57,031 bases of DNA from an uncultured bacterium (GTDB lineage Bacteria > Bacillota_I > Bacilli_A > RFN20 > CAG-826): positions 1-57,031 of the forward strand of contig CASGAD010000013.1 of assembly GCA_949299335.1 (NCBI GenBank), given 5' to 3'. The notes beneath the pieces are model-generated. The model was not told the origin of the DNA and searched no databases. It saw only the letters and a list, made by a program, of their open reading frames with translations. Of this stretch, positions 7,981 to 17,752 are shown in pieces. The translations under genes and the position numbers were made by a program. Every line of letters starts with the position of its first letter. Within the stretch, counting starts at the first letter, position 1.

Positions 7981-9339
7981 ATGAGTTACGCAGGAATTAC
8001 AGAAATTAACACTTTACGGACTAACGTTTTATCGACTATATCGAATGAAATTGATAAAACGATCTTTGATGCATTCTTCAAAAACACAAAAATTAATAAC
8101 GTTGATGGTGATACAATAAACGTTATTTGTGATTCGAAGTTAACGAAAACTGTTTTAGAGAATAAGTATTTAAATTTTATTGAAACTACTGTGTCTAAAT
8201 GCACATCTAGTAACTATAACGTTAGATTTTATTTAGAAAACGACAAAATTGAAACTGCTTCTAAAAATGATTTATCCACATCCCAAGAATATTTCACTTC
8301 AAACTTCATCGATCCTAACTATACTTTCGATAGTTTTGTTGTTGGAGCAAGTAACTCTGAAGCTCATAAAGCTAGTTTAATTGTCGCCACTTCTCCAGGA
8401 ACCTTATATGAAACTTTATTCATTTATGGAGGTAGTGGTTTAGGAAAAACCCACTTATTAAACGCTATAGCTAATTACATCAAAGACATTACTCCAGAGA
8501 AGAAAATTCTTATTTGCTCTAGCCAAGATTTTGTCAATGAATATTTAGATTTTGTTAATAGTGATAGTAAAAAAGAACAACTTATAAATTATATTAGAAA
8601 GTTTGATGTTTTCTTAATTGATGATATTCAAATGCTTAAAGATAAAAAGAAAACTCAAGAATTTTTCTTTAACATTTACGAGCATTTTCGTCAAAATCAC
8701 AAGCAAGTCGTCTTTACTAGCGATAAACTTCCTGGCGAATTAGATGGAATTGATTCTAGATTAATTACCCGATTTACAAGTGGGTTATCTGTTCCGATTT
8801 ATAAGCCTGACACTGAGACTTGTATAGAGATACTCAAAAAGAAAATCACTCGTGGTGGTTATAATTTATCAAATTATGATGATGAAGTAATTTTCTTCTT
8901 AGCAGATAAATTTAAGGACTCAATAAGAAGTTTAGAAGGTGCTTTAATGAGGCTTAACTTCTATGCTTCTATAAATCGAGCTGAACATATTGATATAAAT
9001 CTTGCGCTCGATGCTTTAAAAGGAATGATTGATTGTTCAGATGCTAAAACAAAAATCACCGAGCAAAAGATATTGAATACAATCGCTAATTACTATAACC
9101 TTAGCGTTCCTCAAATTACAGGAAAAATTAAAACAGCTAATATAGTAACAGCTAGACATGTGGCGATTTATCTAATTAGAACAATGCTCAACACTCCTTA
9201 TAAAAAAATTGGTGAAATTTTCTCAAAACGTGATCATTCAACAATCATGCACAGTGTTGAAAAAGTTGAAGAAACGTTGAAAACTGATACTCAATTAAAA
9301 ACTGTTGTTGATGAATTAAAAAGGCGATTAGAATCGTAA
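7981..9339 (+). CDS. dnaA: Chromosomal replication initiator DnaA
   Basis: DnaA binds DnaA boxes at oriC, melts the origin and loads the helicase. Domain I covers about residues 1-85. The AAA+ domain III has Walker A GGSGLGKTHLL (about 150) and Walker B VFLIDDIQML, with an arginine-finger region DSRLITRF. Domain IV has the DNA-binding signature ARHVAIYLIRTML and KRDHSTIMHS. An in-frame GTG at 7942 would add 13 residues, but alignment with the usual domain I favours the ATG at 7981 (452 residues), although only a weak AAAGAG precedes it. A perfect DnaA box lies inside the gene. Confidence 0.97.
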   Translation: MSYAGITEINTLRTNVLSTISNEIDKTIFDAFFKNTKINNVDGDTINVICDSKLTKTVLENKYLNFIETTVSKCTSSNYNVRFYLENDKIETASKNDLSTSQEYFTSNFIDPNYTFDSFVVGASNSEAHKASLIVATSPGTLYETLFIYGGSGLGKTHLLNAIANYIKDITPEKKILICSSQDFVNEYLDFVNSDSKKEQLINYIRKFDVFLIDDIQMLKDKKKTQEFFFNIYEHFRQNHKQVVFTSDKLPGELDGIDSRLITRFTSGLSVPIYKPDTETCIEILKKKITRGGYNLSNYDDEVIFFLADKFKDSIRSLEGALMRLNFYASINRAEHIDINLALDALKGMIDCSDAKTKITEQKILNTIANYYNLSVPQITGKIKTANIVTARHVAIYLIRTMLNTPYKKIGEIFSKRDHSTIMHSVEKVEETLKTDTQLKTVVDELKRRLES

Positions 9340-9362
9340 CAATTCAAAATTATTTAAATTTA

Positions 9363-9412
9363 AAATCCACAATTCCACAGTTTCCACATCACTTATTATT
9401 ATTACTTACTAA
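9363..9412 (+). other. oriC, downstream half: degenerate DnaA boxes and DnaA-trio-like element
   Basis: The dnaA-dnaN gap holds three degenerate boxes in a row: AAATCCACA 9363-9371, AATTCCACA 9371-9379 and GTTTCCACA 9380-9388. Immediately after comes CTTATTATTATTACTTACTA (9392-9411), a run of TTA-type triplets. In Bacillus subtilis the basal unwinding system is a DnaA box followed by such triplets (DnaA-trios, 3'-[G/A]A[T/A]-5') pointing toward dnaN. Order, orientation and place match here. Confidence 0.6.
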
Positions 9413-9447
9413 ATAAATTTAAAATTATTAAATGAAAGGCTTAATTT

Positions 9448-10566
9448 ATGAAATTTACAATTGACAGAGAAGAATTTTTAAAAGGCATAATGAATGCTGG
9501 ACGTGTTACTCAAAATAAAGTAGATCCAATTCTAGCTAATTTAAAATTAGATTTATTTGAAAATAAATTAACTATTACTGCTTCAAACGGGACCTTAGCT
9601 ATTGCTACTTCAATTCCAGCAATTTCTAATGATAAAGAAAATATTCGTAATATTATTGAAGGTTCAACTTTAGTTAACGGAAAAATTATTACTGAAATTG
9701 TTAGAAGATTAGAAGGCAAAGAAGTTTATTTTGAGATTTTAGATGATTCTTTAGCTAAAATCGAAAGTGATAATTCTAGTTTTAAAATCGGTGCAATGAG
9801 AGCAGATGAATATAGAGACTTAGACTTATCAATTGATGGAATTAAAGTTGAATTAAAAGCTAATGAATTTAACGATGCAGTTAATCAAGTTGCTTTTTGC
9901 GCAAGTGAAAAATCATCTAGACCAATCCTTGCTGCGGTCAATTTAGAATGTAATTCACAAGTTTTAACTTTTACAGCCACAGACGGAGCAAGATTAGGAA
10001 GAAAAGAATTATCTGTTACTAATACAGATTTATTTAGTGTAAATATTCCTTCTAAGTCGTTATCAGAAGCTACCAGAACTATCACAAATGAAGATACAGT
10101 TAATTTATACATCAGTGATAAAAAAGTTGTTTTTGAATTCAAGGATACAATTTTAGTAACAGCTTTAATTTTTGGTGATTATCCAAATGTTAAAAATATA
10201 ATCCCTCGTAATTTCTATTACTTCTTAGAAGTTAACGCTAATGAATTTTTAAAAGCGATTGAAATGGGTGCTATTACAAGTAATGAAAGAGAAAACGTCG
10301 TTAAAGTAATCATGGAAGAAGGCAAAGTTTCAATCACTTCGAAATCTCAACAAAACGGAAGTAGTGACATTAGATTAGATTTATTTAGATATACTGGCGA
10401 AAGATTAGAAATGTCATTTAATTGTGACTTTGTATCTACCGCGATTAGATCATTAAAATGTCAAGACGTCTTATTAAGTTTTGTTGGTGAAATGAAGCCA
10501 TTTACAGTAACAAATAATAACGATGGAACAGTAATTCAATTAATTACTCCTGTAAGAACGTATTAA
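9448..10566 (+). CDS. dnaN: DNA polymerase III beta sliding clamp
   Basis: The beta clamp is a ring dimer that tethers the replicative polymerase to DNA. The 372-residue protein has the normal three-domain length, with the family start MKFTIDREEFLKGIMNAGRV, the middle ATDGARLGRKEL and the C-terminal FVGEMKPFTV and QLITPVRTY that form the partner-binding pocket. The start has AAAGG upstream. It follows dnaA after the second half of oriC and ends in front of a hairpin terminator that also contains the yaaA ribosome site. Confidence 0.97.
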   Translation: MKFTIDREEFLKGIMNAGRVTQNKVDPILANLKLDLFENKLTITASNGTLAIATSIPAISNDKENIRNIIEGSTLVNGKIITEIVRRLEGKEVYFEILDDSLAKIESDNSSFKIGAMRADEYRDLDLSIDGIKVELKANEFNDAVNQVAFCASEKSSRPILAAVNLECNSQVLTFTATDGARLGRKELSVTNTDLFSVNIPSKSLSEATRTITNEDTVNLYISDKKVVFEFKDTILVTALIFGDYPNVKNIIPRNFYYFLEVNANEFLKAIEMGAITSNERENVVKVIMEEGKVSITSKSQQNGSSDIRLDLFRYTGERLEMSFNCDFVSTAIRSLKCQDVLLSFVGEMKPFTVTNNNDGTVIQLITPVRTY

Positions 10567-10620
10567 GCGCAAAAATAATTTCTCGTATACCTATACTAAC
10601 TTATATAAAAAACTTTAAAA

Positions 10621-10658
10621 TAAAACCCCTTTAATATATAATATTAAAGGAGTTTTTT
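10621..10658 (+). terminator. dnaN terminator overlapping the yaaA ribosome site
   Basis: CCTTTAATAT (10628-10637) and ATATTAAAGG (10641-10650) form a perfect 10-bp stem with a three-base loop. After one mismatch the pairing extends through the flanking A and T runs. The T run 10653-10658 makes it a terminator. The 3' arm holds AAAGGAG, the Shine-Dalgarno sequence of yaaA, so the same fold could hide that ribosome site. Confidence 0.6.
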
Positions 10659-10660
10659 AT

Positions 10661-10894
10661 ATGAGTAAAACAAGCAAGAAAACCATATCAATTAGCACTG
10701 AATACATAACTTTAGGTCAATTGCTAAAATATGTTGACCTTATTTCTAACGGAGCTATGGCAAAAGAGTATATTCAAGAGCACGAAATTTTTGTCAATGG
10801 CGAGTATTGCAAAATGAGAGGAAAGAAATTATATAAGGGTTACGAGATAAATATCGATAACTCCTATATTTTTGCTATTGATAATGAAGGTTAA
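10661..10894 (+). CDS. yaaA: S4-domain RNA-binding protein YaaA
   Basis: This is the small S4-domain protein normally found between dnaN and recF in Firmicutes; it is thought to act in ribosome assembly. At 77 residues it has the usual length. It begins with a short polar tail, then ITLGQLLKYVDLISNGAMAKEYIQEHEIFVNG with the S4 RNA-binding pattern and GYEINIDN at the end. AAAGGAG (10646-10652) lies eight bases before the ATG but within a hairpin arm. The stop overlaps the start of recF by 11 bases. Confidence 0.88.
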   Translation: MSKTSKKTISISTEYITLGQLLKYVDLISNGAMAKEYIQEHEIFVNGEYCKMRGKKLYKGYEINIDNSYIFAIDNEG

Positions 10895-11954
10895 ACGCTT
10901 AGAACTTATTAATTTCAGAAACTATAAATCACTCAACGTGGATTTTTATGATGGCTTTAACTATATTGTTGGAGACAACGCTAAAGGCAAAACAAACCTC
11001 GTAGAAGCCATTTACGCTTTAAGTTTTGCTAAATCGTTTAGAGCAACGCAAAACGAAGAAATGATTAATAGCGAGGCTTTATTTGCGACAATCAAGGCGA
11101 TTATTGAAAGTGGAGATGCTAGAAAAGAGATAGAAATTCAATTTAAAAAAGAGGGTAAAAGAGTTTTCTTGAACAAGAAAAATGTTAGTAAATTAAGTGA
11201 ATTAGCCGATGTAATTAATGTTCTATCGTTCATTCCTAAAGACACTTCGTTATTGAAAGATTCACCTCGATTAAGAAGAAATTTCTTAAATCAAACAATT
11301 TCAAAATTTAATAAAAGTTACCTCTACTTGTTAATTAATTATGAAAAATTACTAAAAGAAAGAAACGATGCCTTAAAAGATATTAATTTAAATCTTAATT
11401 TGATCGATGTCTTAACTAGGCAAATGGTTAAACTCTCGAAAGAGATTTATCTCGCTAGAAAAGAGTTTATCGAAGAATTAAATAAGCACTTAAGTAATGT
11501 TTATAACAAGATTTCGTTAAGTGATGAAAAACTTGTTATTAAATACAAAGCGTTTATTGATTCAGAAAGTGATTACGAAGAAAAAGCGTTAAAGATATTT
11601 GAATCCTCTTTGCCTAATGATATTAAACGAAAAATGACTTCGTGTGGTGTTCAAAAAGAGGATTTCGAAATGTATCTAAATTCACGAAATGTCGCTCTAT
11701 ATGGCTCTCAAGGAGAAAATAGAATGTCTGTAATAGCATTAAAACTCGCTCCTTATTTCTTAGTTCATAACGAGGATAAGCTGCCAGTAATTATACTAGA
11801 TGATGTTCTTAGTGAATTAGATAAAAAAAGAGAAGAGAGTTTATTAAATTTCTTAAAACAACTCAATCAAGTATTTATCACAAACACGAAAAAAAGCGAG
11901 TTTTGCAAAGATAATTACTTCATTTGCGAGGATAACGATATAAAGAAGGAGTAG
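10884..11954 (+). CDS. recF: DNA replication and repair protein RecF
   Basis: RecF is an SMC-like ATPase that helps load RecA at single-strand gaps. Visible motifs are KRLELINFRNY at the start, Walker A GDNAKGKTNLVEA, the ABC signature region GSQGENR and Walker B VIILDDVLSELD near the C-terminus. An in-frame TTG at 10872 is open, but the ATG at 10884 gives the standard MKVKRLEL beginning and 356 residues. It overlaps the end of yaaA and lies five bases before gyrB, so yaaA-recF-gyrB are probably co-transcribed. Confidence 0.95.
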   Translation: MKVKRLELINFRNYKSLNVDFYDGFNYIVGDNAKGKTNLVEAIYALSFAKSFRATQNEEMINSEALFATIKAIIESGDARKEIEIQFKKEGKRVFLNKKNVSKLSELADVINVLSFIPKDTSLLKDSPRLRRNFLNQTISKFNKSYLYLLINYEKLLKERNDALKDINLNLNLIDVLTRQMVKLSKEIYLARKEFIEELNKHLSNVYNKISLSDEKLVIKYKAFIDSESDYEEKALKIFESSLPNDIKRKMTSCGVQKEDFEMYLNSRNVALYGSQGENRMSVIALKLAPYFLVHNEDKLPVIILDDVLSELDKKREESLLNFLKQLNQVFITNTKKSEFCKDNYFICEDNDIKKE

Positions 11955-11958
11955 AAAG

Positions 11959-14064
11959 ATGGAAGAAAAAGAGACTAAAGTTGATGTCACTAAAGAAGAT
12001 GGCGAAGTAGTTGCTAACGAAAAAATAAGTGACAAAGAAGGCTTCGATGAACAAGAAAAAAATATCGATAGCAAAATCAGTGATGAAATCATTGAGGTTT
12101 CTGATGAAAAATCATTAGAAAAAGCTGATGCAAATTATACTAGTGAAAACCTTTCTGTATTGGATGGTCTTCAAGCGGTCAGAACTAGACCAGGTATGTA
12201 TATCGGTTCCACATCTTCTACTGGTTTACATCATCTTGTTTGGGAAATCGTTGATAACGGTATTGATGAAGCTTTAGCAGGATATTGTGATACTATCACA
12301 GTGTTAATCAATCCAGAAAACACCATCACCGTTATTGATAACGGTAGAGGAATCCCTGTTGACATAGTTAAAAAGACAGGATTAAGTGGTGTTGAAACAG
12401 TTTATACAGTTTTACACGCTGGAGGAAAATTCGGCGAAGGTGGTGGATATAAAGTAAGTGGAGGATTACATGGCGTTGGTGCTAGTGTTGTTAACGCCCT
12501 TTCTACTTATGTTGATGTTACCGTCCATAAAGATGGTGGAGTTTATTATATTAGATTTGAAAACGGCGGACACGCTGTAGATAGACTTAAAAGAATAGGT
12601 GATTGTACAGATCACGGTACAATCGTTACTTTTAAACCAGATCCAACCATTTTCAAAGAAACAACAGTTTTCAATTATGAAACAATTAAAACTCGTTTAA
12701 GACAAATGGCTTTCCTTAATAAAGGAATTACTATTATATTAAAAGATTTAAGAGTTACACCAAATTTAGAAGAAAAATTCAAATTTGATGGCGGAATTAA
12801 AGAATACGTTTCATATATTAATAGAAATGCAAATGTTCTATTCCCTCAAATTATTTATTCTGAAGGAGCTCAAAAATTTGATGATAATGGAGTAGAAGAA
12901 CTTATTTATTGTGAAATAGCACTTCAATATACAAACGGATATAACCATAACGTCTATTCGTATTGTAATAATGTTTCTACAGGAAATGGAGGTATGCATG
13001 AAGAAGGCTTTAATTTAGCTTTAACTCGTGTTATCAATAATTACGCTCGTGATAATAAATTTCTAAAAGATAGTGATAAAGAAAGAATCACATTAGATGA
13101 CTGCTTAGAAGGATTAACAGCTATTATTTCAGTTAAACACCCTAACCCACAATACGAAGGTCAAACAAAAGGAAAATTAGGAAATCTAGAGGTTAAGAAA
13201 ATTGTTTCTAACATTTTTGGAGAACAATTAAATAGATTTTTATTAGAAAACAAGAATATCGCTACTGAAATAATTCAAAAAGTTAAAGGAGCATATGATG
13301 CTAGATTAGCTGCTAGAGCTGCTAGAGAAAATATTAGAAGAAAAACAGGATTAGAACCAACAACTTTACCAGGTAAATTAAGCGATTGTTCATCAAATAA
13401 TCCTGAAGAATGCGAACTTTTCATTGTTGAGGGTAATTCAGCTGGTGGAAGCGCTAAACAAGGTAGAGATCCAAGAACACAAGCAATTATGCCTTTAAGA
13501 GGTAAGATTTTAAATGTTCAAAAAGCTCAAGCACATCGTATTTTTGAGAACGCAGAAATCGGAAATATGATTAGTGCGATTGGTGCTGGATTCGGTGAAG
13601 ATTTTGATATAAGTAAAATACGTTATCATAAAATCGTTATTATGACTGATGCTGATGTTGATGGTTCACACATTAGAATTTTACTTTTAACATTCTTCCA
13701 TAGATTTATGAAACCATTAATAGATCATGGATTTGTTTATATTGCTCAACCACCTTTATACAAAATCGAGTATAAAGGAAAAGCATATTACGCTTATAAC
13801 GATGAGCAACTTAATGTAATTAGAAAAACACTAGATTTAAAACCTGGATATCCATATCAAAGATACAAAGGTCTTGGTGAAATGGATCCTCAACAATTAG
13901 AGGAAACAACTATGGACCCTAAAGAAAGAAAAATGCTTAGAGTAACGGTTGATGATGCTATCGCAGCTGATCAAGTGTTTAATGATTTAATGGGTGAAGA
14001 CGTTGAACCACGTTCAACTTTTATAGAAGAGAACGCAAGATTTGTTAAGAATCTCGATATCTAA
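11959..14064 (+). CDS. gyrB: DNA gyrase subunit B with an acidic N-terminal extension
   Basis: GyrB is the ATPase subunit of gyrase, which introduces negative supercoils. The GHKL ATPase domain has EIVDNGIDEALAGY, DNGRGIPVD and GGLHGVGASVVNALS. The TOPRIM domain has EGNSAGGSAKQGRD and DADVDGSHIR, and the C-terminus has RYKGLGEM. Residues 1-60 are an acidic, lysine-rich tail before NLSVLDGLQAVRTRPGMYIG; typical GyrB has only about 10-15 residues there. The start has AAGGAG upstream. It is followed by gyrA after 25 bases. Confidence 0.96.
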   Translation: MEEKETKVDVTKEDGEVVANEKISDKEGFDEQEKNIDSKISDEIIEVSDEKSLEKADANYTSENLSVLDGLQAVRTRPGMYIGSTSSTGLHHLVWEIVDNGIDEALAGYCDTITVLINPENTITVIDNGRGIPVDIVKKTGLSGVETVYTVLHAGGKFGEGGGYKVSGGLHGVGASVVNALSTYVDVTVHKDGGVYYIRFENGGHAVDRLKRIGDCTDHGTIVTFKPDPTIFKETTVFNYETIKTRLRQMAFLNKGITIILKDLRVTPNLEEKFKFDGGIKEYVSYINRNANVLFPQIIYSEGAQKFDDNGVEELIYCEIALQYTNGYNHNVYSYCNNVSTGNGGMHEEGFNLALTRVINNYARDNKFLKDSDKERITLDDCLEGLTAIISVKHPNPQYEGQTKGKLGNLEVKKIVSNIFGEQLNRFLLENKNIATEIIQKVKGAYDARLAARAARENIRRKTGLEPTTLPGKLSDCSSNNPEECELFIVEGNSAGGSAKQGRDPRTQAIMPLRGKILNVQKAQAHRIFENAEIGNMISAIGAGFGEDFDISKIRYHKIVIMTDADVDGSHIRILLLTFFHRFMKPLIDHGFVYIAQPPLYKIEYKGKAYYAYNDEQLNVIRKTLDLKPGYPYQRYKGLGEMDPQQLEETTMDPKERKMLRVTVDDAIAADQVFNDLMGEDVEPRSTFIEENARFVKNLDI

Positions 14065-14089
14065 TTTTAGAAAAATATGAGGTATTTGC

Positions 14090-16693
14090 ATGGAAAACGA
14101 AGAAAAAAAGATAGAAAATTCTGAAAAAGAAGAAGAAAATCAAGATCAAATAAATCAAGAAAATGCTGAATTAGAAGCTGGTATAGTACCTGCTTTAGTT
14201 GATACTGAGATTGTTAACGAAGTTCAAACAGCCTTCCTTGACTACGCAATGAGCGTTATTGTTAGTAGAGCTATCCCAGATGTTAGAGATGGTTTAAAAC
14301 CAGTTCATAGAAGAGTTTTGTTTGGCATGATCGATGGAGGATATACTCCTGATAAGCCTTTCGTAAAGAGCGCTAAAATTGTTGGTGATGTTATGGGTAA
14401 ATATCACCCACATGGCGACTCTGCAATTTATATGACTCTAGTTAGATTGGCTCAACCATTCTCAATGAGATATTGTTTAGTTCAAGGGCATGGTAACTTT
14501 GGTTCTATGGATGGTGATGATCCAGCAGCTATGCGTTACACAGAATCAAGAATGGCTAAATTAGCTCTTGAAATGGTTAAAGATATTAATTGTAACACAG
14601 TTGATTTTGTTCCTAACTATGATGGAAGTTTAGAAGAACCATCAGTATTACCTTCAAGAATTCCTAACTTGTTGGTTAATGGTAGTGATGGTATTGCTGT
14701 TGGGATGGCCACTAAAATGCCACCACACAATTTAACTGAAGTTATTAATGGAATTAGGATGGTTGCAGAAAATCCTAATTGCTCAATAGAAGAATTAATG
14801 ACTGTAATTAAAGGTCCGGACTTCCCTACCGGGGGAATAATTTATGGCTTAGGCGGAATAAGAGATGCTTATTTGACTGGTAGAGGAACATTCCGTTTAA
14901 GAGGCAAAACTCAAATTAAGGAAGAAGCTAACGGAAAATCAAAAATTATTATTTCTGAAATTCCTTATCAAGTTAATAAAGCTAATTTAGTTGCTAAAAT
15001 TGGCGAATTAGCTAGAGACAAAGTTATCGACGGAATTACTTCAGTTAAAGATTTTTCTAAAACAGATGTTAATATTGAAGTCGAATGTAGAAGAGATGCT
15101 GTTCCACAAGTTATTTTGAATCAATTATTTAAAAACACTCAACTTGAGACTAGTTATGGAATTATTAACCTTTGTATTGTTAATGGAGCTCCTAAAGTTC
15201 TCGGCTTAAAAGAGTTAATTAACTGTTATTTAGATTTCCAAATTGAAGTAGTTGAAAGAAGAACAAAATTCTTAAAAGCAAAAGATGAAGCAAGAAAACA
15301 CATTGTAGAAGCTTTATTAAAAGTTCATGATATTTTAGACATCAAAAAACCAGGAGGTAAAGAAAGTCGCGATGAATTCATAGATTTAGCGACATCAAGT
15401 GCTAACCCTAATGAATTTGCAACACGCTTAATGGAACGTTATGACTTTAGCGAAGTTCAAGCAAAAGCTGTTGTACAAATGACTTTAGGAAGACTTACTG
15501 GATTAGAGACACAAAAATTAGAGGATGAAAAGACCCAATTAGAAGTCAATATTGCAAACTATAACTATATTTTAGAGTCAAGAGAACACTTACAAGAAGT
15601 AGTCCTTAAAGAACTTGATGAAGTAAAAGAAAAATATGGTGATGATAGAAAAACTGAAATTTCAAATCAAATCATGTCAATCGATGATGAAGATTTAATA
15701 CCTGAAGATAATCTTGTTATTACTCTTACTAATAAAGGATATATAAAGAGAATGTCTACCACAGAGTTCAGAGCTCAAAATAGAGGTGGTACAGGTGTTA
15801 AAGGAATGAGTGTTTATAATGACGACGAAGTTATTATGGCTATATTCTCTAAAACTCATATGGATATATTATTCTTTACAAGTTTAGGCAGAGTTTATAG
15901 AAAGAGAGGACACGAAATTCCTGAGTATAGTAGAACAGGAAAAGGAATCCCTGTAATTAACCTACTTAATTTAGAAAAGAATGAAAAAGTTGTTTCTATT
16001 ATTAATGTAGAAGAATATGAGAACCACTATTTATTCTTCGCTACTAAAAACGGTATTGTTAAGAGAACTGATTTAGAGGAATTTAGAAGAATAAATTGTA
16101 ATGGTAAAAACGCAATTACATTTAAAGAAGGAGATAATTTACTCGATGTTAAAGTAACTAACGGAAGTTGTAAGATTCTCCTTGCAAGCAACAAAGGAAA
16201 ACTTTGTATGTTTGAAGAAACAGATGTAAGAGCAATGGGAAGAACTGCTGCCGGTGTTAGAGGTATGAACCTTGAAGATGGTGCTGAACTTGTCGATTTA
16301 TCTACAGATCAATACGGAGATAAAGTCATAGCATTAAGCGAAAATGGTTTAGGCAAAATTTCTAATATAGAAGATTATAGATTAACTAAAAGAGGCGCAG
16401 GAGGAGTAATCACTATTAAGATTACAGAAAAGACCGGAAACCTTGTTGGTATGAAAGTAATTAATGGTTCAGAAGACTACATCGTTATTACTAATAACGG
16501 TCAAGTAATACGTTCACCAATTTCACAAGTAAGAATTTGTGGAAGAAATAGTAGTGGCGTAAAAATCATTAACTTAAAAGATAACGAAAGAGTTTCTAGT
16601 TTCACGGTTTTACCACCTGAAGAAGAGAACGAAACCAGCGAAACCCAAGAAACTACTGCAACAGAAAACACTATAAAAAACGAGCAAAATTAA
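14090..16693 (+). CDS. gyrA: DNA gyrase subunit A with a non-acidic residue at the quinolone position
   Basis: GyrA cuts and rejoins the DNA in gyrase. About 28 extra acidic residues precede [21 protein letters not shown]. The active-site tyrosine is in MRYTES near residue 150. The quinolone-contact region reads [14 protein letters not shown]. Ser111 (E. coli Ser83) is kept, but Met115 stands where Asp87 or Glu normally is. The C-terminal beta-pinwheel begins after QNRGGTG, a variant of the GyrA box, and the protein ends in an acidic tail rich in Glu and Thr. Total 867 residues. Its place after gyrB argues for gyrase rather than ParC. Confidence 0.95.
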   Translation: MENEEKKIENSEKEEENQDQINQENAELEAGIVPALVDTEIVNEVQTAFLDYAMSVIVSRAIPDVRDGLKPVHRRVLFGMIDGGYTPDKPFVKSAKIVGDVMGKYHPHGDSAIYMTLVRLAQPFSMRYCLVQGHGNFGSMDGDDPAAMRYTESRMAKLALEMVKDINCNTVDFVPNYDGSLEEPSVLPSRIPNLLVNGSDGIAVGMATKMPPHNLTEVINGIRMVAENPNCSIEELMTVIKGPDFPTGGIIYGLGGIRDAYLTGRGTFRLRGKTQIKEEANGKSKIIISEIPYQVNKANLVAKIGELARDKVIDGITSVKDFSKTDVNIEVECRRDAVPQVILNQLFKNTQLETSYGIINLCIVNGAPKVLGLKELINCYLDFQIEVVERRTKFLKAKDEARKHIVEALLKVHDILDIKKPGGKESRDEFIDLATSSANPNEFATRLMERYDFSEVQAKAVVQMTLGRLTGLETQKLEDEKTQLEVNIANYNYILESREHLQEVVLKELDEVKEKYGDDRKTEISNQIMSIDDEDLIPEDNLVITLTNKGYIKRMSTTEFRAQNRGGTGVKGMSVYNDDEVIMAIFSKTHMDILFFTSLGRVYRKRGHEIPEYSRTGKGIPVINLLNLEKNEKVVSIINVEEYENHYLFFATKNGIVKRTDLEEFRRINCNGKNAITFKEGDNLLDVKVTNGSCKILLASNKGKLCMFEETDVRAMGRTAAGVRGMNLEDGAELVDLSTDQYGDKVIALSENGLGKISNIEDYRLTKRGAGGVITIKITEKTGNLVGMKVINGSEDYIVITNNGQVIRSPISQVRICGRNSSGVKIINLKDNERVSSFTVLPPEEENETSETQETTATENTIKNEQN

Positions 16694-16702
16694 TTAAAAA
16701 CT

Positions 16703-17752
16703 ATGCAAAACCAACTTAAAATCGATGTATTTTTGTTTTCAAAGGAGGGAAATTACTTTGCTAATGTTGAAGAAGCTAAGTTAAGAAGAAATTTAAAAAA
16801 CGCTCTTGAACTCAACGATGTAAAGTATATTAATAACCCAATTGATGATAATATAAAAATCGTCCATTTTTTAAACTACGAGGATTACAATTCCTTTAAT
16901 TATTTTAGAAATAAAAAGTTTATTAAAGTTGCCAGTGTTTTATCAACTGAAGGAGATAAAAAGGGGAGAATTTTGCATAGAACAAAAAATAAAGAATCTA
17001 AGCAATTTGAATACCATATATTAAAAAGAGATGTAGATATTTTAAATGGATTTGATTATATTATTGCCCCATCTAATAACGCCAAACTTTTGTTGGAAAG
17101 TGAAGGTATAACTACAAAAATCGAGATTCTTAATCCTTCAGTTAAGTTAAGTAAAACTAATTTAGAAAACACTGAAATCGCTAACATTGCTTATATTTAT
17201 TTTCATTTAGAAGAGGGTAGTAAATTCTTTTTAGTACCACTTGATTATACTGATGAAGAGGCTGCTTTAAAGGTTTTACAACTAGCCAGCGTGTTTAAAA
17301 ATTATCGTTTTATAGTCTACTCACAAGAACTCAGTTTGAAAGAAGCAAAAGGCGTAAAAAAGATCTTTAAAAAACACCCAGGAAACATTATTCTTGCCAG
17401 CAATTTAGAGGAAGATATTTATTATTCAACTTTATATAGATCAGCAGGAGTAATTTTACTAAATGAGACACCATTATTTTTATTAGAAATAATGGAAGCG
17501 TTTGCTTGTAAAAAGCCTGTTTTAGCGCTTAAAAACAGTGTTTTTGAAGATGTAGCAATTGATAAAATCAATAGTCATGTCTATAATGATTTTGCGCCAT
17601 TAATAAAAGGAATTAATGAATTAATTTCTGGAGAAATGACTGATTTATCAGAAAAAGAATATGAGTTTGCAATTAACAATCGTATTCAAGTAGTTGGTGA
17701 AAAGTTAGTTAAAATATACGAAAGTATGTTAAAGGAGAAAAAAAGTTTATGA
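16703..17752 (+). CDS. GT-B type glycosyltransferase-like protein
   Basis: The 349-residue protein looks like a glycosyltransferase of the GT4/GT-B fold. It has an N-terminal part with IKIVHFLNYED, DYIIAPSNNAKLLLESEG in the linker region, and a C-terminal half with SAGVILLNETPLFLLEIMEAFACKKPVLAL, the usual place of the sugar-nucleotide glutamate (LLEIMEAFACKKPVL). The substrate is unknown. No Shine-Dalgarno sequence precedes the ATG, which lies nine bases after the gyrA stop, so coupling to gyrA is likely. Its last codons overlap serS by four bases. A glycosyltransferase between gyrA and serS is not standard. Confidence 0.7.
   Translation: MQNQLKIDVFLFSKEGNYFANVEEAKLRRNLKNALELNDVKYINNPIDDNIKIVHFLNYEDYNSFNYFRNKKFIKVASVLSTEGDKKGRILHRTKNKESKQFEYHILKRDVDILNGFDYIIAPSNNAKLLLESEGITTKIEILNPSVKLSKTNLENTEIANIAYIYFHLEEGSKFFLVPLDYTDEEAALKVLQLASVFKNYRFIVYSQELSLKEAKGVKKIFKKHPGNIILASNLEEDIYYSTLYRSAGVILLNETPLFLLEIMEAFACKKPVLALKNSVFEDVAIDKINSHVYNDFAPLIKGINELISGEMTDLSEKEYEFAINNRIQVVGEKLVKIYESMLKEKKSL

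Noticed and set aside
16741-16766. AAAGGAGG-like ribosome site inside the glycosyltransferase gene
   Set aside because: It encodes KEGN in frame. The nearby ATG and TTG are out of frame and lead to short frames.
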